A DNA stretch of 13,606 nt from Candidatus Peregrinibacteria bacterium CG_4_10_14_0_2_um_filter_43_11 (lineage in GTDB: Bacteria > Patescibacteriota > Gracilibacteria > UM-FILTER-43-11), in contig PFOK01000031.1 in assembly GCA_002792495.1 (NCBI GenBank), positions 1-13,606 on the forward strand, in the 5' to 3' direction. A program made the position numbers and the translations under genes. The notes below the pieces were generated by a model. The model was not told the DNA's origin, ran no database searches, and was given only the letters and a program-made list of their open reading frames with translations. Numbering within the stretch: position 1 is the first letter of the stretch; the number at the start of each line of letters is the position of its first letter. Of the stretch, positions 11,774 to 13,606 are shown one piece after another.

Positions 11774-13606
11774 ATGAAAAATCCTTTAAAAAAATCTCTT
11801 AAGATCGCGCTTTTGTGTGGAGGGCCATCGCTTGAGCGGGGAATTTCGCTCAATTCCGCCCGATCGGTTTGTGATCATTTGCAGTCGGAAGAAATCGAAG
11901 TGTTGCCGATTTATTTCGATCATAAACGCAATGCTTATGCCATTTCCCGTGGTCAACTTTATTCCAATACGCCTTCCGATTTTGATTTCAAACTTCATCA
12001 GAACGCAAAACCCCTTGGTAAGACCGCTTTAATCCGATTTTTAAAGACCGTTGATTTAGCATTCCCGGTTATGCATGGCCAGTTTGGAGAAGACGGTCAA
12101 ATCCAGCGGCTTTTGGAGCGGAACGGATGTCCTTATGTCGGTTCGCCGGTAGAGGCCTGCAAAAAGGCGTTTGATAAATACGAGGCCAATGAGCTTATTA
12201 AACGGCATGGTTTTTTTACACTCCCTTCCATTGTTTTAAAAAGTCATCTTTCTGATCATAAAAAATGTATCGGCGATTTTTTTAAACAGCATGGCATCAA
12301 TCGGGCGATCGTTAAGCCGGCGACGGGTGGTTCCAGCATAGGCGTTCATTCGGTTTCCACCGTTCAGGAAGCTCTGGAAGCTACAAGTTCTTTATTTTCA
12401 AAACGGATCGATACGCGGGTGGTGGTTGAGCCGTTTTGTGAGGGGATTGAATTCACGGTGATTCTTTTGGAAAACCGTTTTAATATGCCGGTCGCGATTT
12501 TGCCGACAGAAATAGAAATCGATTATCGTGATCATCAGGTGTTTGATTATCGTAAAAAATACCTCGCTACGCGGCAAGTGACCTATCATTGCCCTCCGCG
12601 GTTTGAAAATCACGTGGTGGAACGCATTCAGATTCAGGCGGAGCAGTTGTTTAAGATTTTGGGTATGCGGGATTTCGCGCGCTTTGATGGATGGTTACTT
12701 CCGGATGGAAACATTTGGTTTTCGGATTTTAATCCGATCAGTGGCATGGAGCAAAACAGTTTTCTTTTTCAACAGTCCGCGCGTATCGGGATGAGCCATC
12801 GCGACCTGCTCCGTTGCATCATCAAAAATACCTGTCGGCGTTATTCCATTCCGTTTCCGGAAACACGATTAGAAAATGAACTTAAAAAAATTAAGAAAAA
12901 TTCCATTCATGTGCTCTTTGGCGGGAAAAGCGCGGAACGTCAGGTTTCACTCATGAGCGGGACCAACGCGTGGCTTAAGCTGAGACGATCCAAAAAATAC
13001 GATCCGGAACCCTATTTACTCGATTTTGATCATAATGTTTGGAAATTGCCTTATGGCATGACGCTCAATCATACCGTTGAAGAAATTTTGGAAACTTGTC
13101 ATTCGGCTAAAAAAGATGAAGATCGTCTTCATGAACTCAAGCGACGTGTGGTCGATAAGTTGGCTTTGTACGATGGGGAACTTTCCGAACCTTGGTTTTT
13201 GCCGGAAAAAATGAGTCTAAAAGAATTTATTGATCATTCCGATCATGTTTTTATCGGTCTACATGGTGGCATTGGGGAAGACGGAACCTTGCAGGACATG
13301 CTTGAAAAGAAAGGTATTCCTTTTAATGGTTCCGGTGCGGCAGCCTCGCGCTTATGTATGGATAAATACGCGACCGGTTTGGCCTTACAACACCTTGAAA
13401 AAGAGGGGATTCATACCGCCAAAAAACGTCTCGAAAAGGTCGGTCACTTCAAAACATTCACTTTTTCCGATTATCGACAGTATTGGAAAGTGTTGCTGGG
13501 GGAACTGGGAGGAATCTCCATTATTGTCAAACCGCATAACGACGGTTGTTCTGCGGGAATCGCGCGCCTTTATTCCGCTCAGGACTTGGAAGTCTATCTG
13601 AAATAT
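11774..13606 (+). CDS. ddl: Tandem D-alanine-D-alanine ligase fusion, 3' end cut by the window
   Basis: 611 codons without a stop, still open at the window edge. Residues about 9-365 are a full ATP-grasp Ddl: GGPSLERGIS (E21), HGQFGEDG (101-108), VKPATGGSSIG (180-190), E219 and E226, omega-loop K262-Y263, R303 and D305, and DFNPISGM (D318, N320). The usual metal-ligand Glu is Asp at D318. Residues 378 onward begin a second Ddl: IHVLFGGKSAERQVS, HGGIGEDGTLQ (497-507), GSGAAAS, MDKYA and VKPHNDGCSAG (585-595), with a long insert at about 400-485. A K-Y omega loop fits D-Ala-D-Ala rather than D-Ala-D-Lac synthesis. Each half would make the peptidoglycan dipeptide; whether both are active is unknown. 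Domain calls are firm; fusion into one polypeptide depends on sequence accuracy. Confidence 0.88.
   Translation, partial: MKNPLKKSLKIALLCGGPSLERGISLNSARSVCDHLQSEEIEVLPIYFDHKRNAYAISRGQLYSNTPSDFDFKLHQNAKPLGKTALIRFLKTVDLAFPVMHGQFGEDGQIQRLLERNGCPYVGSPVEACKKAFDKYEANELIKRHGFFTLPSIVLKSHLSDHKKCIGDFFKQHGINRAIVKPATGGSSIGVHSVSTVQEALEATSSLFSKRIDTRVVVEPFCEGIEFTVILLENRFNMPVAILPTEIEIDYRDHQVFDYRKKYLATRQVTYHCPPRFENHVVERIQIQAEQLFKILGMRDFARFDGWLLPDGNIWFSDFNPISGMEQNSFLFQQSARIGMSHRDLLRCIIKNTCRRYSIPFPETRLENELKKIKKNSIHVLFGGKSAERQVSLMSGTNAWLKLRRSKKYDPEPYLLDFDHNVWKLPYGMTLNHTVEEILETCHSAKKDEDRLHELKRRVVDKLALYDGELSEPWFLPEKMSLKEFIDHSDHVFIGLHGGIGEDGTLQDMLEKKGIPFNGSGAAASRLCMDKYATGLALQHLEKEGIHTAKKRLEKVGHFKTFTFSDYRQYWKVLLGELGGISIIVKPHNDGCSAGIARLYSAQDLEVYLKY

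Noticed and set aside
8237..13606. Vancomycin-resistance type cluster, suggested by VanW plus a ligase
   Set aside because: The first ligase half has the K-Y omega loop of D-Ala-D-Ala enzymes, and no VanH, VanX, VanR or VanS homologues are present. VanW-family proteins are common outside resistance operons.
1..13606. CRISPR array or phage genes
   Set aside because: I found no regularly spaced short repeats and no capsid, integrase, portal or Cas-like proteins.

Overview
Organism. The window is gene-dense bacterial DNA of moderate, rather low GC. It uses the standard code: TGA is the stop of smpB and of the YtxH-domain gene, which argues against the UGA-recoding lineages. A VirB2/TrbC-like small pilin, TrmB-type transcription regulation, an E. 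coli-like zinc-free bL28, very short intergenic gaps and an almost complete lack of Shine-Dalgarno sequences suggest a Candidate Phyla Radiation (Patescibacteria) genome, perhaps Peregrinibacteria-like. This placement is inference from gene content, not from a marker phylogeny.

Layout. 1-2660 is an RNA-gene region. It holds tRNA-Tyr(GUA), tRNA-Thr(UGU), tRNA-Thr(CGU) and tRNA-Ser(GGA), all with an encoded CCA. The two tRNA-Thr genes share an identical 76-nt trailer and then a conserved second hairpin, and a relative of the trailer hairpin follows tRNA-Ser. Between the tRNAs lie a pilin-like secreted membrane protein, a PRC-barrel protein on the opposite strand, and rpmB. 2745-3768 is a DedA/VTT membrane protein followed 7 nt later by smpB. 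3769-8233 looks like a nitrogen-handling block: a TrmB-like regulator diverges from glnA (glutamine synthetase), followed by recR and aspA (aspartate ammonia-lyase). The regulator has a 24-bp palindrome at its own promoter. 8237-11227, on the minus strand, is an envelope operon: phosphomannomutase/phosphoglucomutase, a YtxH-domain protein, and a VanW-family exported protein. 11354-11692 is an unrecognised 112-aa protein in an AT-rich patch. From 11774 to the window edge runs an uninterrupted reading frame with one complete D-alanine-D-alanine ligase and most of a second one fused in tandem.

How the genes may work together. AspA releases ammonia from aspartate and GlnA captures ammonia as glutamine. 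The TrmB-like protein sits where it could control itself and possibly glnA. The PMM/PGM, VanW and Ddl proteins point to sugar-nucleotide supply and a peptidoglycan cell wall. The most unusual items are the Ddl-Ddl fusion, a 22-bp perfect palindrome inserted in frame in the mutase gene, the tRNA-linked trailer repeats, a possible attenuator ahead of tRNA-Tyr, and the palindromic operator at trmB.
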